The position numbers and the translations under genes were made by a program. The notes beneath the pieces were generated by a model. It saw only the letters and a program-made list of their open reading frames with translations. It was not told where the DNA came from and did not search any database. Shown here piece after piece: positions 31,416 to 32,741 of a DNA stretch of 32,741 bases. This DNA comes from an uncultured Mesonia sp. (GTDB taxonomy: Bacteria > Bacteroidota > Bacteroidia > Flavobacteriales > Flavobacteriaceae), in the NCBI GenBank assembly GCA_947499595.1, contig CANMOY010000014.1, positions 1 to 32,741 of the forward strand, written 5' to 3'. The stretch's first letter is position 1; each line of letters begins with the position of its first letter.

Positions 31416-31865
31416 TCCGAACAAAATCACTACGGATAAAATTGATTTGATTTTTCAATAAAAACTAATTCAATATTGAAATTGCTAGTTTTAAAAAATA
31501 ATCGGATTTATTCAAAAAACTGATTGAAAAGCAGAACGCGGAATTAAAAACATAACGAAAACGCTTTTTTAAGTTTCGAACTTTTAGTTTTTACCAAAAC
31601 AATTGCAAAAAGCACAACGGATAAGGAAAATTTATTTCAAAAAAAATGGTTTTTGCTTAATCGAAAAATCAATTTTAGAATGGGAAAAAATTTGACAAAA
31701 TAAGGATCCGAATAATAATTAAACTGGTAAAATCTGCACGCTGACTTTTTAGTTTAAATTAAAAATTTTCTCTAAATGAAAAATCTGTTTTTTTTAAAAA
31801 AAATTTAGCGGATTTTAATAAAACAAAACGGATAAAATAGTGGACCGTACAAAGCAGAACGTGTC
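31416..31865 (+). other. Cassette unit 3: no recognisable gene
   Basis: About 450 bases between repeats B and C without an open frame of 60 codons. It is very AT-rich with many A/T runs (for example near 31640 and 31785) and several inverted stretches such as ACTAATTCAATATTGAAATT (about 31466). The ends match each other as in the other units: GTTACCTACAATAGC (31401-31415) and GCTACAGTAGGTAAC (31866-31880), complementary at 13 of 15 positions. It may be a decayed gene, a non-coding RNA or a promoter cassette. Confidence 0.55.
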
Positions 31866-32013
31866 GCTACAGTAGGTAACAACGGTTATAATTCATTGCT
31901 GCGGAATTTCCTGGCGGAAATTCATACATTTTTGCTAAATTAGTTGCCAAAGCGGAAAGAATCCTGCGGATTTTTCCGCAACGAAATCATAACCGAGCAC
32001 GTTAGCCATAATT
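31866..32013 (+). repeat. Cassette repeat C (intact)
   Basis: About 148 bp. It starts GGTAACAACGGTTATAATTC, has a first perfect hairpin GAATTTCC-TGGC-GGAAATTC (31904-31923; the site equivalent to the island's att core), then CTAAATTAGTTGC, a second hairpin GCGGAAAGAATCC/GGATTTTTCCGC (31952-31979), then CGCAACGAAATCATAAC and the end CACGTTAGCCATAATT. This is the best template for the repeat because both hairpins are present. Confidence 0.75.
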
Positions 32014-32014
32014 G

Positions 32015-32482
32015 ATGACAACCGTAGAATTAGAAAATATAAAATTGGAAATTGACCGAATAGAAACGGAAAAATTCTATGCAACTCAAAACGGATTCGT
32101 TTGCGATTGTCCTGACTGTCTGAATTATGTGAGCAAGATTTCCGATATTAAATCTGAACTGAATGGACTTGACAAAAAACTCGGAATTGATTTGACTAAA
32201 GATGTCGGACAAGGAATGGACGAATTAATGCCTCACGATTATGAGAATCATCATTTGTATGTTATTCCATATTATGTAATCGGAAAATGTTACGTGAATA
32301 AAACTGAATTGAATAAAGAAAAATCTGGACCAATTTGGACGAATACAAAACGTGTTGAAAAAAAACTGACTGAAAATTTATCACTATCAATAATAAATAC
32401 AACCGACGATATCAAAATTGACAATGCCGAAAACATATTGACAATTTGGCTGGAATTTAAAGCGGAACTGATTGAAAAATAA
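32015..32482 (+). CDS. Small CxCxxC protein of unknown function (cassette unit 4)
   Basis: 155 aa from the ATG at 32015 (a TTG one codon upstream is also in frame). N-terminal coiled-coil-like helix (LENIKLEIDRIETEKFYATQ), then FVCDCPDCLNYVSKISDI at about 29-46 with a CxCxxC site likely to bind zinc, and LGIDLTKDVGQGMDEL. I have seen CxCxxC plus 'LGID' proteins as single-gene units in Bacteroidota and Proteobacteria, but no function is known to me. It starts immediately at the repeat end and is followed by the matching inverted end at 32485-32497. Confidence 0.75.
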   Translation: MTTVELENIKLEIDRIETEKFYATQNGFVCDCPDCLNYVSKISDIKSELNGLDKKLGIDLTKDVGQGMDELMPHDYENHHLYVIPYYVIGKCYVNKTELNKEKSGPIWTNTKRVEKKLTENLSLSIINTTDDIKIDNAENILTIWLEFKAELIEK

Positions 32483-32484
32483 AC

Positions 32485-32621
32485 AACTATGGCTAACAAT
32501 GTATAACCGCAATTACGGCGGATTCGACTACGTCCGAATCCACTCGGAATTGCTAACGCCAGTTCTAAACCGAAAAACAGTAACTTAAAACCCGTAACTG
32601 ACGGTTATACGAGACCGTCAG
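32485..32621 (+). repeat. Divergent cassette repeat(s) at the right end, cut by an IS
   Basis: It begins AACTATGGCTAACAATGTAT, the same register as other repeat starts (GGTAACAACGGTTATA). It contains the hairpin GGATTCG-ACTACGTC-CGAATCC (about 32519-32540) and TTGCTAACGCCAGTT. At 32594 a second start-like motif CGTAACTGACGGTTATAC appears, forming the palindrome CTGACGGT/ACCGTCAG (32598-32621) that touches the IS end. So there is probably one short variant repeat plus the beginning of another, truncated by the IS. Confidence 0.5.
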
Positions 32622-32741
32622 ACTGTCTCAAAACCTAGCCATCATTGCAGTCTTTTTTTAAGGATATATTTTTAAATTTTTTTATCTTTAAAAATGGAAT
32701 ATCAACAAGGAGAAGACCGGGAGCAATTAACTTTATACAGC
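32622..32741 (+). mobile_element. 5' end of an IS1182-like insertion sequence (cut by window edge)
   Basis: The terminal repeat GTCTCAAAACCTA (32625-32637) is the inverse of the IS end at 211-222. A short AT-rich leader and the transposase start follow. The orientation is the same as the IS at the left edge. Confidence 0.55.
32694..32741 (+). CDS. IS1182-family-like transposase, N-terminal fragment (cut by window edge)
   Basis: ATG at 32694 and 16 codons to the window end: MEYQQGEDREQLTLYS. The pattern of a short start, G-x-DR-x-Q-L-x-L is what I recall for IS1182-family transposases (for example F-x-G-x-DRNQ-x-x-LLP). Together with the terminal repeat 57 bp upstream and the AYNLKR tail at the left edge, this supports an IS copy. 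Only 16 residues are visible, so confidence is limited. Confidence 0.55.
   Translation, partial: MEYQQGEDREQLTLYS

Noticed and set aside
229-32621. Classical integron with attC sites
   Set aside because: No integron integrase is present, the repeats lack the usual attC simple-site arrangement (RYYYAAC/GTTRRRY within one site), and the complementary ends span the whole unit instead.

Overview
The window looks like accessory DNA from a member of the Flavobacteriaceae (Bacteroidota). The reasons are AT-rich genes without Shine-Dalgarno sequences, TAnnTTTG-type -7 promoter elements, families I know mainly from Bacteroidota (DUF6266-, DUF6943- and DUF6660-like proteins, BT4734/VirE-N and DUF3987 primase-like proteins), and a fused CzcA-CzcC efflux protein. 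No tRNA, rRNA, CRISPR array, relaxase or conjugation gene was found.

Layout. Both window edges lie inside same-orientation copies of what looks like an IS1182-family insertion sequence: a transposase C-terminus at 3-164 and a transposase N-terminus from 32694. Between them is an array of small cassette-like units, all on the plus strand: a membrane-anchored small protein (255-707), a GHKL ATPase/PD-(D/E)XK protein (29287-31263), a unit with no recognisable gene (about 31416-31865) and a CxCxxC small protein (32015-32482). The units are separated by structured palindromic repeats of about 140 bp. Each unit begins and ends with an inverted repeat that is specific to that unit.

One of these repeats is split by a 28.4-kb integrated island (about 745-29168). 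Joining the two outer halves restores a repeat of normal length, so the island's integrase appears to have used a palindromic core inside the repeat as its attachment site. Every gene on the island is on the minus strand. The right end carries the integration and replication module: tyrosine recombinase, unknown 334-aa protein, two excisionase-like HTH proteins, BT4734-like primase and DUF3987 protein. Next comes a two-gene cargo operon of an XRE regulator and an Argonaute whose PIWI catalytic positions look lost. The central 17 kb is a metal-resistance block: DUF6660-like, CzcA-CzcC fusion, CzcB, PII-like protein, two Fur proteins, STAS-like protein, P1B-4 ATPase, a third Fur, dihydrolipoamide dehydrogenase, CDF transporter, LspA, CaCA exchanger and a Zn/Cd/Pb ATPase. 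The left end has a HTH protein, a DUF6943-like and a DUF6266-like protein, two terminators and attL.

How it works together (inference). The metal block would move divalent cations from cytoplasm to periplasm (two P-type ATPases, CDF) and from periplasm to outside (Czc tripartite pump). Fur-family sensors probably control it and a PII-like protein may modulate it. The Argonaute, and perhaps the GHKL/nuclease cassette protein, are candidate anti-invader functions. The most unusual features are the cassette array with matching unit ends, the island inserted into one of its repeats, and the apparently catalytically dead Argonaute with no nuclease partner.
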